DNA of 64,000 nucleotides from UBA12481 sp942493265 (GTDB lineage: Bacteria; Bacteroidota; Bacteroidia; Bacteroidales; UBA12481). Where the stretch lies: positions 5,270,001-5,334,000 of the forward strand of contig OW818688.1 of NCBI GenBank assembly GCA_942493265.1. The letters are read 5' to 3'. Positions 24,686 through 33,045 of the stretch are shown here, one piece after another; position 1 is the stretch's first letter; each line of letters starts with the position of its first letter. The notes below the pieces were generated by a model. That model worked only from the letters and a program-made list of their open reading frames with translations, made no database searches and was not told the DNA's origin. The translations under genes and the position numbers were made by a program.

Positions 24686-26410
24686 CTATTTCACGATTCC
24701 CTGGAATTTTGCATCAGCAAAGAATTTACTGAATTCAAGATCAGTTTTAGCCATCTGTTTCAGATCAGCCTGGGCAGCAACTGCAGCCTCGAGTGATTTG
24801 AACATGTTGGCACTCTGTCCCTGACGTGCATAAACAACTGCCCTAAGGTAGTTGGTCATGGCATTGGGATCAGTAATACAATCCAGAGTTTTCAGGGCTT
24901 TTGCATAGTCCTTGTTCAGGGTTTGAGCCAAAGCTGCGTTGAACAAACAGGAAGCACCGAAGTTGGTAACAGCCTGACTGTAATTGCCATTCTTCACATT
25001 TACGATACCCATGTTGTGGTCAACCTGGCTTCCGGCACCTGCAGCACTGCGGAATAAACCTTCAGCTTTTGCGAAATCACCTTCTGAAAGGGCAATAACA
25101 CCAAGGTTATTCAGAACGATCGGGTCATTAGCTTTCAGACTGTTGGCTTTTTCGAAAGCAGTTTTACCTGTTTTCATATCGCCAAGCTGAACGGCTGTCA
25201 TTCCGTAATCATTCCAGGTGCGGTAATCGGAAGAGAATTTTTCAGTTGCAGCTTTATAGATGCTGTTCTGAACTTTAACATCTTTGGTTAGAGTAGCTGC
25301 ATAGAGAGCTTCTTCAACGTTAAGATCGGCCGGTGTGCTGGTAGCGATTTTCAGTAATTCCGCATCGGATTTCCCGATAACGTCAACATTTACTGAGAAT
25401 TTCGAACGACGCAAAGCCGGTAAAATCTGATCGGCCAATTCAGTGAAAGCAGCAGAGATATTACGAATTTCCTTTTCACGTGTTTCAGGATCATTATACA
25501 TCGACAAAACACGTAAAATCAGATCTTTATCCTGAATTTTTGATTTGGCAACCATTTCCTTGAAACCTTCCCAGTCTTCAGCGGTGGACATGAGTTTAAA
25601 GAATTCACCCTGGTCAGCCTTTGAAACCTTCATGGTTTCAAGTTCTTTTTTGAAGAATGAAGATGCGGTTTTCGAGCGTTCCTTTGCAAGTTTCTCGTTC
25701 AGGCCCAGTTCACCGTCAGGTGATGCATAAGCAGAAACATCAATTCCTTTGATATTGTAATTCGACTTTGAATTGGCAGCCTTAACTTTTTCTTTCAGTG
25801 CGGTAACGTCCTCTGATTTCATTTCGGTTTTTTTAACCTCAGCTTTATTGATATCATAGTTGATATCAGCCTGATAAGTTTCCGGAACAATTCTCTGGAA
25901 TTTATCAGCAGCCACAACCACTTCACCTGCCTGATTGGCAAGCAGTACCGGAGTGGAAATAACGCCATCGGCAACTTTCACCGGCTCGAATGAAACTTTT
26001 TTCAGTTTCATGGAAGCATCAACTTTAACCACCAGTTCGGATTGACGCATGTCCTTGGTGTAAGGAACGGTGCCTTCGTAAGTTACCTTACCACCTGAAG
26101 AATAGTTAACTACTTTGTTGTTGGCGGTAACCTTTTCACCCTGCAGGGTCAGCGGCTTGAATTCAACGTCCCCTGAAGGAGTTTTTAAAACCGGAGTTGC
26201 AACTACAACGGCCTTCTTGTTAAAGAATTTTTCAGGATAGCTTGCTACGAGTGTCAACCCAACGTTGCCACCATGCAATTCCAAAATCTCGGGTTTTACT
26301 TCATACTTAATCCCTGATGCGGATTTCTTCATCTTGTTAAGCCCGCTGCAGCCCGAAAAGAGGGCTATGACTGCAACAGCCATCAAAATACTGAGGTTGA
26401 ATTTCTTCAT
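24686..26410 (-). CDS. TPR lipoprotein with OmpA-like middle domain
   Basis: The ATG at 26410 gives a lipoprotein signal with lipobox ALFSGC; the upstream frame extension is not signal-like. 574 residues. Residues about 20-190 are beta-rich; about 190-270 (IKGIDVSAYASPDGELGLNEKLAKERSKTAS, cited in parts) follow the OmpA C-terminal pattern, where SAYASPDG and the NEKLAKERSKT helix match peptidoglycan-binding OmpA domains; about 400-570 holds tetratricopeptide repeats (WNDYGMTAVQLGDMKTG, VLNNLGVIALSEGDF). Likely an outer-membrane, wall-associated protein; the lack of repeats or rare codons and a clear promoter suggest good expression. Confidence 0.75.
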   Translation of the reverse strand: MKKFNLSILMAVAVIALFSGCSGLNKMKKSASGIKYEVKPEILELHGGNVGLTLVASYPEKFFNKKAVVVATPVLKTPSGDVEFKPLTLQGEKVTANNKVVNYSSGGKVTYEGTVPYTKDMRQSELVVKVDASMKLKKVSFEPVKVADGVISTPVLLANQAGEVVVAADKFQRIVPETYQADINYDINKAEVKKTEMKSEDVTALKEKVKAANSKSNYNIKGIDVSAYASPDGELGLNEKLAKERSKTASSFFKKELETMKVSKADQGEFFKLMSTAEDWEGFKEMVAKSKIQDKDLILRVLSMYNDPETREKEIRNISAAFTELADQILPALRRSKFSVNVDVIGKSDAELLKIATSTPADLNVEEALYAATLTKDVKVQNSIYKAATEKFSSDYRTWNDYGMTAVQLGDMKTGKTAFEKANSLKANDPIVLNNLGVIALSEGDFAKAEGLFRSAAGAGSQVDHNMGIVNVKNGNYSQAVTNFGASCLFNAALAQTLNKDYAKALKTLDCITDPNAMTNYLRAVVYARQGQSANMFKSLEAAVAAQADLKQMAKTDLEFSKFFADAKFQGIVK

Positions 26411-26453
26411 AACTACCGGTTTTATGTTTGTTATTTCGTTTTTCAATGTACGA

Positions 26454-26461
26454 CAAAAATA
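26454..26461 (-). promoter_or_regulatory. -7 promoter box of the TPR lipoprotein gene (TATTTTTG on minus)
   Basis: TATTTTTG on the minus strand lies 43 bp before the ATG at 26410. A TTG occurs 16 bp further upstream, a bit closer than usual for a -33 element. Confidence 0.45.
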
Positions 26462-26523
26462 TAAATCTTTTGGAGATCAATGTAAAAAAACCAATGCATC
26501 CTTGAAAATGTTCCCCATACACT

Positions 26524-27195
26524 TTACACTTCCTGATGCAGAAAAGCTCTTGACAAACCCGGAGGATATTCCTGCCCGAATATGGTATTCAAAAGGTTAT
26601 GATAATCCTTCTCATTATTCACAAAATCGATTTCCCGGGTATCAACAACCAGTATTCGCATAGAAGGTTCCTGGCGGAAGAAATCAAAATACCCGGTTTG
26701 AATTTTCTTCAGATATTCTGCAGTAATGGCCGACTCATATTCGCGACCCCGGTTCCAGATATTGATCAGAAGATTATCGGGATCCTGATGCAGATATACA
26801 TACAGGTCGGGCTTCGGCAGCGATGAATACATGATATGAAAAAGCTGCGCATAGAGCTTGTATTCATCGCCGGTCAGGGTATTCCCTGCAAAAATCAGCG
26901 ATTTCATAAAATAATAGTCGGCCACGATGAACGGGGCAAAAATATCGGGATCGATAAGTTCCTTTTTCAACTGGGTATAGCGGTCGGCCAGGAATGACAT
27001 TTCCAGTGGAAACGCAAAACGATCCTGATCCTGGTAAAACTTTGGAAGGAACGGATTGTCTGCAAATCTCTCCAGAATCAGGTGGCTGTTATAATCGGTG
27101 CTGATCCGGGTAGCCAGTGAAGTTTTCCCTGCACCGATATTTCCTTCGATGATAACCAGCCGGTAATTGCATGGATATATTTGATTCATTTCCAT
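26524..27195 (-). CDS. Deoxynucleoside kinase
   Basis: 223 residues. P-loop VIIEGNIGAGKTSLATR, then the LERFADNPFLPKFYQD and FAFPLEMSFLADRYTQ segments that define the deoxyadenosine/deoxyguanosine kinase family (salvage of deoxynucleosides to monophosphates with ATP), and the YLHQDPDNLLINIWNRGREYE lid region. Substrate preference (dA, dG or dC) cannot be read off. Lies downstream of pnp after a terminator. Confidence 0.88.
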   Translation of the reverse strand: MEMNQIYPCNYRLVIIEGNIGAGKTSLATRISTDYNSHLILERFADNPFLPKFYQDQDRFAFPLEMSFLADRYTQLKKELIDPDIFAPFIVADYYFMKSLIFAGNTLTGDEYKLYAQLFHIMYSSLPKPDLYVYLHQDPDNLLINIWNRGREYESAITAEYLKKIQTGYFDFFRQEPSMRILVVDTREIDFVNNEKDYHNLLNTIFGQEYPPGLSRAFLHQEV

Positions 27196-27208
27196 TGCCT
27201 AAAAATAG

Positions 27209-27234
27209 AAAATCCCCGCGATTGCGGGGATTTT
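27209..27234 (-). terminator. Terminator after pnp
   Basis: A perfect 11-bp stem AAAATCCCCGC / GCGGGGATTTT with a 4-base loop, followed in the minus direction by TTTTCTATTTTT. It stands between pnp (ends 27262) and the kinase gene, whose ATG is 14 bp further, so the kinase may depend on read-through or on its own weak promoter. Confidence 0.85.
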
Positions 27235-27261
27235 CCTGAGCGTATCTTATTAACCGATCTA

Positions 27262-29517
27262 TTAACGACGGTCATAGTCCCTGCGCGGGGGTCTGCCTCC
27301 ACGGTCACCGCCATCACGGCGATCACGGCTGTCATGCCCACCCCTGTTGTCATCACGCGGGCCTCTCGGACCACGGTCAAACGGAGCCGGTTCAACATAT
27401 CCTTCAGGTTTTTCGAGAAGAACTTTCCTGGACAGGCGGTATTTACCTGATTTCTCATCAATTTCAATGAGTTTAACCTCAATCATCTGACCAACTTTGA
27501 GTTCTTCCTCAACAGTTTCCAGACGTTTGAATGAAATTTCGGAGATATGCAGTAAACCTTCTTTTCCCGGAAGGATTTCAACGAATGCACCAAATGCAAC
27601 AATCGAAACCACTTTACCCTGGTAAATCTGGCCAACTTCAGGAACGGCACAGATGCCCTGGATGATTTCCATGGCAGCTTCAATGGCTTCTTTATCAGGA
27701 GCAGCAACTTCGATAAATCCGATACCGTCTTTTTCCTCAATGGTTATTATGGTATGGGTACGCAGTTGAATTTCCTGAATGATTTTGCCACCGGTACCGA
27801 TAACAGCGCCGATCATCTCTTTCGGGATGGTCATGGTCTGAATTCTCGGAACATGCGGTTTGTAATCTTCGCGCGGCACGGCAATAGTTTCCTTTAATTT
27901 ATCGAGGATATGCATTCTTCCGCGATTGGCCTGAGCCAAAGCTTCCGTAAGGATCTCGTATGATAAACCGTCAACCTTAATGTCCATCTGGCATGCGGTG
28001 ATACCATCGCGGGTACCGCAAACTTTAAAGTCCATGTCGCCAAGGTGGTCCTCATCTCCGAGGATATCCGACAATACCTTGTACCTTTTGTCTTTTCCGA
28101 CAATCAGGCCCATGGCAATACCGGAAACCGGTTTCTTCATTTTTACTCCGGCATCCATCAGGGCCAGGGTAGCGGCGCAAACCGTTGCCATGGATGAGGA
28201 ACCGTTCGACTCCAGAATATCTGAAACTATGCGAATCACATATGGATTATCTTCAACACCCGGAAGCATCGGCTTAATAGCACGGTGAGCCAGGTTACCG
28301 TGACCGATTTCCCTGCGGCTGATTCCGCGAACAGGACGAGCTTCGCCGGTAGAGAATGGCGGGAAATTATAATGAAGAAGGAACCGGTCTTTTCCCTGGT
28401 TCAATACTTCATCAACAATTTTCTCATCGAGTTTGGTTCCGAGGGTAATGGTAGTCAGCGACTGGGTTTCACCCCTGGTAAAAATTGCAGAACCGTGAGC
28501 CATCGGCAGATAATCAATCTCGCTCCAGATCGGGCGGATCTCATCTGTTTTACGGCCATCCAGACGGATGCCTTCATCAAGAAGCATATTACGGGTAGCT
28601 TCCTTCATCACATCATGGAAATACCGCTTGACCATTGCCTTAACAACGTCGGTAACTTCTTCGCCCAATGAGGTGATATATTCAGCTTCGAGAGCTTCCC
28701 AGGCTTCGGCACGTTCATGCTTGGGCTTCTGAGCTTTGGCAATGTCGTACACTTGCTGGTAGGTAGCAGCGAAAACCCTTGCTTTCAGATCGGCATCATT
28801 GGTTTCATGACAATACTCCCTGACGCTGTCTTTTCCGAGGTCCTTGCGCATTTCAAGCTGAGCCTGACAATGCCTCTTGATCTCTTCATGACCGAATTTG
28901 ATAGCTTCAAGCATTTCAGCTTCTGAAACTTCGAGCATCTCGCCTTCAACCATCATGATATTATCAAAGGTTCCGGCGATAATCACATCCAGGTCGGCAC
29001 TCTTCAGATCTTCCATGCCGGGATTGATAACCATGCGTCCATTGATGCGGGCAACGCGAACTTCACTGATCGGTCCGGCGAACGGAATATCGGTGAGGGC
29101 GAAAGCTGCAGAAGCAGCCAATCCGGCGAGGGCATCGGGAGGACAGGTTACATCACCTGATAAAAGGCTCAGGCTTACAAAAACTTCAGCATGATAATCA
29201 TCCGGAAAGAGCGGGCGCAGAGCACGGTCAACCAGACGTGAAACCAGGATCTCGTTATCATTCGGACGGGCTTCCCTTTTCATGAAACCGCCCGGAAAAC
29301 GGCCTGCAGCAGCAAATTTTTCTTTATATTCTACACTAAGTGGCATGAAGTCGACACCTTCTTTTGCCGTTTTGGAGGCACACACTGCCGCCAGGATCAT
29401 GGTTTTCCCCATGGTCACCACCACAGAACCGTCGGCTTGTTTGGCCAATTTACCGGTTTCAATGGTTATCGTCCGCCCATCATTCAATGTGATGGTCTTC
29501 TGATATGCTTGATACAT
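27262..29517 (-). CDS. pnp: Polyribonucleotide nucleotidyltransferase (PNPase)
   Basis: 751 residues: two RNase PH domains (about 10-230 and 320-540; GDDRFLLHYNFPP-type core reads KDRFLLHYNFPPFSTGE, and SSSMATVCAATLALMDAGV is the catalytic side), KH domain (about 555-615, IPKEMIGAVIGTGGKIIQEI) and S1 domain (about 625-695, GQIYQGKVVSIVAFGAFVEI). It degrades RNA 3' to 5' with phosphate. The last ~40 residues are an Arg-Gly-Asp rich tail (RGPRGPRDDNRGG and more), a low-complexity RNA-binding extension. Follows rpsO, the classic rpsO-pnp order. Confidence 0.96.
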   Translation of the reverse strand: MYQAYQKTITLNDGRTITIETGKLAKQADGSVVVTMGKTMILAAVCASKTAKEGVDFMPLSVEYKEKFAAAGRFPGGFMKREARPNDNEILVSRLVDRALRPLFPDDYHAEVFVSLSLLSGDVTCPPDALAGLAASAAFALTDIPFAGPISEVRVARINGRMVINPGMEDLKSADLDVIIAGTFDNIMMVEGEMLEVSEAEMLEAIKFGHEEIKRHCQAQLEMRKDLGKDSVREYCHETNDADLKARVFAATYQQVYDIAKAQKPKHERAEAWEALEAEYITSLGEEVTDVVKAMVKRYFHDVMKEATRNMLLDEGIRLDGRKTDEIRPIWSEIDYLPMAHGSAIFTRGETQSLTTITLGTKLDEKIVDEVLNQGKDRFLLHYNFPPFSTGEARPVRGISRREIGHGNLAHRAIKPMLPGVEDNPYVIRIVSDILESNGSSSMATVCAATLALMDAGVKMKKPVSGIAMGLIVGKDKRYKVLSDILGDEDHLGDMDFKVCGTRDGITACQMDIKVDGLSYEILTEALAQANRGRMHILDKLKETIAVPREDYKPHVPRIQTMTIPKEMIGAVIGTGGKIIQEIQLRTHTIITIEEKDGIGFIEVAAPDKEAIEAAMEIIQGICAVPEVGQIYQGKVVSIVAFGAFVEILPGKEGLLHISEISFKRLETVEEELKVGQMIEVKLIEIDEKSGKYRLSRKVLLEKPEGYVEPAPFDRGPRGPRDDNRGGHDSRDRRDGGDRGGRPPRRDYDRR

Positions 29518-29544
29518 GTTATAAAATCGGATTAAATGAGAAGA

Positions 29545-29575
29545 AAAAAAGGCAATTATGAAATTGCCTTTTTTC
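29545..29575 (-). terminator. Terminator between rpsO and pnp
   Basis: GGCAATT (29551-29557) / AATTGCC (29562-29568) with A-run and T-run at either side; works on the minus strand after rpsO. It may attenuate rather than stop transcription into pnp, as in other rpsO-pnp operons. Confidence 0.75.
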
Positions 29576-29583
29576 TTGATGGG

Positions 29584-29853
29584 TTATTTACGTAAATTCA
29601 ATTCTTTAATAATCGCCCGGTAACGCGCTATGTCCCGGTCTTTTAGGTAGTTTAGCAACCTTCTGCGTTTACCAACTAATCTGATCAGTGATCTCTGGGT
29701 ACTGAAGTCCTTGCGGTTTTTCTTCAAATGACCCGTCAGGTGAGATATACGGTATGAGAATAAGGCAACCTGTCCCTCTGGTGAACCGGTGTCTGTATTG
29801 GACTTCCCGTACTTCTCGAAAAATTCTTGTTTCTTTTCTGCCGTTAAGTACAT
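29584..29853 (-). CDS. rpsO: 30S ribosomal protein S15
   Basis: 89 residues with the complete S15 pattern: FFEKYGKSNTDTGSPEGQVAL, then HLKKNRKDFSTQRSLIRLVGKRRRLL and the RYRAIIKELNLRK end. Binds 16S rRNA helix 22 and organises the platform. Own promoter box lies upstream. Confidence 0.97.
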   Translation of the reverse strand: MYLTAEKKQEFFEKYGKSNTDTGSPEGQVALFSYRISHLTGHLKKNRKDFSTQRSLIRLVGKRRRLLNYLKDRDIARYRAIIKELNLRK

Positions 29854-29891
29854 CTTTGCTAAAATTTTACAGTTGTCTATAAATTAACGCG

Positions 29892-29899
29892 CAAAAATA
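29892..29899 (-). promoter_or_regulatory. -7 promoter box of rpsO (TATTTTTG on minus)
   Basis: TATTTTTG on the minus strand 38 bp before the rpsO ATG, leaving a leader of about 30 nt. Confidence 0.5.
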
Positions 29900-29927
29900 C
29901 AAAAAACTTTTGAGAAAACAATTCCTG

Positions 29928-30611
29928 CTAATATATATAAGTGAATTCCCCGAAGTAGGCCGACATTTCAGGGGATCCCCGCAATAGAAATTTAACCTCA
30001 TGCTTGCCTTTTTCGCGGAGCGGGAACAGCGAAAATGCCAGCCAGCGCTGGATATACGCTTCGCACATATCTCCATGGTCTTCATGCGAAAGGGCAAGTT
30101 CAACCGGTGGGGGATCCAGGGCATTCGCCGGAAGTTTCCACAGATTAAAATCATGATCCTTGCATCCTCCGCTGTACCCTACATGCATCATCAGCCAGTC
30201 GCCGTCAACATAAGCTGAATCCAGCCGGAAGGGATCCATGGTATACTTATCCCATTCATCCTCAGTTAAGAACCCTACCTCCTTACCATTTTTTCTTATT
30301 TCTGTAATCCTGATGGATTGATAAATCATGCCACCCCGTCCACAACGGAACTCTTCAGGATCAGTACGGTATTTAATCAGGACCGGCAAATCACTGATTT
30401 CAAAATCCATAGTGAGATTCAGCGGGTGATAATACACCGAACCAATCTGGATGACCCATCCGCACCCGTCAACCTGCGGTGATCCAAGATCAACAACGGT
30501 TCCTCTGGTAAAACCATATTCGCAATTTTCATCCTGCTCCTGCATACAGGATGCAAAAAGCACGACCGCAACCAGCAGTATTGATGCAATGAGAAAGTTC
30601 CTGTTTTTCAT
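29928..30611 (-). CDS. Lipoprotein of unknown function (serpin-linked cluster)
   Basis: 227 residues with lipobox LFASC (Cys about 22) followed by an acidic stretch. The first half repeats a DLGxxxVDGCGWVIQIG type strand seen in small Bacteroidota lipoproteins; the second half contains YSGGCKDHDFNLW (Cys/His) and ELALSHEDHGDMCEAYI. The latter looks like an Ig-like domain with possible metal or disulfide-forming cysteines. Last gene of a run of lipoprotein genes on the minus strand, 31 bp after the previous one. I do not recognise a named family. Confidence 0.7.
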   Translation of the reverse strand: MKNRNFLIASILLVAVVLFASCMQEQDENCEYGFTRGTVVDLGSPQVDGCGWVIQIGSVYYHPLNLTMDFEISDLPVLIKYRTDPEEFRCGRGGMIYQSIRITEIRKNGKEVGFLTEDEWDKYTMDPFRLDSAYVDGDWLMMHVGYSGGCKDHDFNLWKLPANALDPPPVELALSHEDHGDMCEAYIQRWLAFSLFPLREKGKHEVKFLLRGSPEMSAYFGEFTYIY

Positions 30612-30642
30612 TGTAAAGTTTTAAGGTTATAAACACCGGCCG

Positions 30643-31131
30643 TCACATCCACCAGCCTTCCGGCCGGGTTACACAGAATTCTCCTTCCGGTTCCTTCTTC
30701 AGATCGAGGTCGAAACTCAGCTGCGGCCAGGTATAATCAATTTTCGACTCCACTACCCTTACATGGTAAGTACCGGCAGGCAAGTTGCGAACCAGGATAT
30801 CAAGATTGAATAAACAGTTGCACTTGCATCCGTGTTTGGCATCCTCTTCGCGGATAATCAGGCTGTCGCCTTTAACTTCGATATCCATCACGAAGCTTTC
30901 CGGACAACAGTTGAAACCTGCATTGAAATGCATCAGGGTAAGCAGACTATCCCCATCATAACTGTATTTAATGCAGGATTGTTCAGGCACGGGATCACCT
31001 GTTTTCAAAAGGCCGTTCGATTTACAAATCATATCCGAGGATACGGATATGGACAAAGGCCCCATGTTATCCTGTCGCTCGCAGGCCACAAACAACCCGC
31101 AAACCAATACCACAAACATTAATCTTTTCAT
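30643..31131 (-). CDS. Cysteine-rich lipoprotein, paralogue A
   Basis: ATG at 31131 gives a signal with lipobox LFVAC; 162 residues. Core motif HFNAGFNCCPESF followed by a GDSLIIREED strand and CKCNCLFNLD, ending EGEFCVTRPEG. The same order of motifs is present in the lipoprotein at 32518-33009 (HVNAGFNCCPEGF, GDTLIISESE, CDCNCLFDLD, EGEFCVTR), so the two are paralogues placed on either side of a serpin. The invariant CC and CxCxC groups could form disulfides or bind a metal. No known function. Confidence 0.72.
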   Translation of the reverse strand: MKRLMFVVLVCGLFVACERQDNMGPLSISVSSDMICKSNGLLKTGDPVPEQSCIKYSYDGDSLLTLMHFNAGFNCCPESFVMDIEVKGDSLIIREEDAKHGCKCNCLFNLDILVRNLPAGTYHVRVVESKIDYTWPQLSFDLDLKKEPEGEFCVTRPEGWWM

Positions 31132-31140
31132 CTTATCCGT

Positions 31141-31212
31141 TCTTAACATTCTTTACCTTCTTAACCCCCTTAACTTCCTTAACTCCCTTAACTCCCTTAA
31201 CATCCTTAACCC
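31141..31212. repeat. Eight 9-bp tandem repeats (CCTTAACTC type)
   Basis: Eight ungapped 9-bp units run from 31141 to 31212, from TCTTAACAT and TCTTTACCT through CCTTAACTC (twice) to CCTTAACCC. The array lies between the serpin and paralogue A and begins 10 bp upstream of the latter's ATG, so it may be in its leader. Because 9 is a multiple of 3 it makes a false Leu-Asn-rich frame, which I do not count as a gene. Confidence 0.85.
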
Positions 31213-31234
31213 TCTGTGCGTTCCGGATGGTTTT

Positions 31235-31259
31235 TAGGGGCGACCTCAGGTCGCCCCTA
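31235..31259. repeat. 11-bp perfect palindrome TAGGGGCGACC / GGTCGCCCCTA
   Basis: Perfect 11-bp arms with a TCA loop, immediately 3' of the serpin stop at 31272 and followed by CGGGATCGTACG. The same palindrome, with GGATCGTA on one side, occurs at 54702-54723. Confidence 0.85.
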
Positions 31260-31271
31260 CGGGATCGTACG

Positions 31272-32489
31272 TTATTTTGTTGTCATCAACCGGCCGACGA
31301 ACAAAATTGCTCCGGTCGATTTTTCGGCAATTGCAAACAGAAATGGTTTGTTAAAGGTGATGAAATTTCCGATAGATGTGACCCCTACCTCCACGGAGGT
31401 TACCGCTGCAGCTTCAGTTCCCTCCTCATTCACTTCGATAAAGGTTTTATGCTTAACATCGGTGATCAGCAAACCTCCTTGCGGAAGGATGCCGGTAAAA
31501 TCAGCCAGGTCCGTAAAGGCCACCTCCATCCCCATAGTGGCCAGTGCATTGGACAAACTCTCCTTATAGGAAAAGGTAAATTTCGGAAGTGAAAACTCCA
31601 CATCCTGACTATTGTGATATTGAGTCAGCCAGCTATTCCAGTTGCCGGCTGTCAGCATACTTTCCACATCGGCAACCGTTTTTCCGGTTTCAGGGAGAAA
31701 GAGGAACATTTTCCAGTTACCTTTTCCATAAGGCAGCTCCACGGAAGTAAAGGTTTCATTGGCAAACATGTTCAGGTCCATTTTCTGATGCATCATGTCG
31801 ACCTGCTCCACGGTGCCATTTTCCAGATAGAACGGACTCTCACTGGTTTTCTTTTTATCAAACTCATTTGTCCATACGCCCTTGAAATACACAGCATTGA
31901 TGAGAAACATAAAGGATTCCGGATTGATCTGATCCACGATTTCCGTGATCCTGTCATTCGTTTTATCAGCCACCCAGTTATTGATCAGATCCTTGCAGCC
32001 ATCTGCATTAAAGTCCACCGGCCTCACTTCAGCATCATAATAAGTCTGGTTACGCGAGATGAAATCAGGCAGAACGGTAAATTCCTGACGGTACCAGATA
32101 GAATTTGCAACTGAAATGGTTACTTTCTCATCATGAGCAACCAATGCTGTGATGAGAGCCTTGTTCAGTTCATTCAATTCGTCGCGGTCATAACCCGAAA
32201 TCCGAAGCGCCTCCTCCATGGCAGTTTTGGTTTCGCCGTTGGCCCCGTTATAGGTCATGGATAATGCCTGCGATACGCTTAAAGGCGAAATCATCAGGTT
32301 GGCACCCGGTACTGCGGCATCTGCGAGCCGGGTGTACAGATCGAATCCGAAAGTATTGTCAGCCGTTATTACACCAGCTGTCTTCTCTGGAAGATTCAAT
32401 GGTTTCGGCTCATAATTATTATCCTTTGAGCAGGATGCGAATACCACCGCTATGGTCAGCAGATAAAAAACTCTTCCTTTAATTTTCAT
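31272..32489 (-). CDS. Serpin-family protease inhibitor, lipoprotein form
   Basis: ATG at 32489 gives a lipoprotein signal with lipobox VFASC; 405 residues. Serpin hallmarks: FGFDLYTRLA start, MISPLSVSQALSMTYNGANGETK, FLINAVYFKGVW, and FNKPFLFAIAEKSTGAILFVGR at the end. The reactive loop keeps the inhibitory hinge EEGTEAAAVT (P17-P8); counting from it, P1-P1' is predicted as Thr-Ser in VGVTSIG. This is therefore probably an inhibitory serpin held on the cell envelope, protecting against an outside or own protease. Target class is uncertain. It lies between two related cysteine-rich lipoproteins. Confidence 0.92.
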   Translation of the reverse strand: MKIKGRVFYLLTIAVVFASCSKDNNYEPKPLNLPEKTAGVITADNTFGFDLYTRLADAAVPGANLMISPLSVSQALSMTYNGANGETKTAMEEALRISGYDRDELNELNKALITALVAHDEKVTISVANSIWYRQEFTVLPDFISRNQTYYDAEVRPVDFNADGCKDLINNWVADKTNDRITEIVDQINPESFMFLINAVYFKGVWTNEFDKKKTSESPFYLENGTVEQVDMMHQKMDLNMFANETFTSVELPYGKGNWKMFLFLPETGKTVADVESMLTAGNWNSWLTQYHNSQDVEFSLPKFTFSYKESLSNALATMGMEVAFTDLADFTGILPQGGLLITDVKHKTFIEVNEEGTEAAAVTSVEVGVTSIGNFITFNKPFLFAIAEKSTGAILFVGRLMTTK

Positions 32490-32517
32490 TTTTATATTTT
32501 TAATATATAACAACTTA

Positions 32518-33009
32518 TCACCTCCATGGATACCCGGTACGGGTAACGCAAAATTCTCCTTCAACGATTTTTTTGAAGTTGGTAATGAACAGGATCTTCT
32601 CCTCGCCCGCCTGTTGAACATAGGGCTCCACAACCTTGATATACCAGGTTTCCCGGGTGATACCGGTGAGAGTGTAGTCCAGGTCGAACAGACAGTTGCA
32701 GTCGCACAGACTGGAATTCTCCGATTCTGATATAATCAGTGTATCTCCGCTAACCTGAAGGGCTACCCGGAAACCCTCAGGACAGCAATTAAATCCGGCA
32801 TTAACGTGTTTGATAATTAAGGTATCACCGTCCAGCCATTTGTATTGAATACAATCCTGATCGGACGAATGGGCTGCACCCGCTTTCAGGCTGATATCCT
32901 TACAATTGGTGTTGCCTGTGAGCTCAACCGAGGGCACGATTTTCCCTTCCCGGTCGCAGCCGGCAATCACGATCATAATAATGAACAGCCACTGATAAAA
33001 GGTTTTCAT
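32518..33009 (-). CDS. Cysteine-rich lipoprotein, paralogue B
   Basis: 163 residues with lipobox VIAGC (Cys about 18). Core NAGFNCCPEGF, LIISESE, CDCNCLFDLD and C-terminal EGEFCVTR are shared with the gene at 30643-31131. It is first in the minus-strand lipoprotein run: paralogue B, serpin, paralogue A, 227-residue lipoprotein. The gap to the serpin ATG is 28 bp. Function unknown; the shared motifs suggest a small beta-sandwich with a clustered cysteine site. Confidence 0.72.
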   Translation of the reverse strand: MKTFYQWLFIIMIVIAGCDREGKIVPSVELTGNTNCKDISLKAGAAHSSDQDCIQYKWLDGDTLIIKHVNAGFNCCPEGFRVALQVSGDTLIISESENSSLCDCNCLFDLDYTLTGITRETWYIKVVEPYVQQAGEEKILFITNFKKIVEGEFCVTRTGYPWR

Positions 33010-33045
33010 ACACAGAACGATTAAAACGCCCGGGGGGACGCGCGT

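Noticed and set aside
31141..31212. CRISPR array
   Set aside because: Units of 9 bp without spacers and no cas genes; simple tandem repeat.
30971..31237. 88-codon plus frame rich in Leu-Asn
   Set aside because: The 9-bp array being a multiple of three gives a false repeat protein; the rest is antisense to paralogue A.
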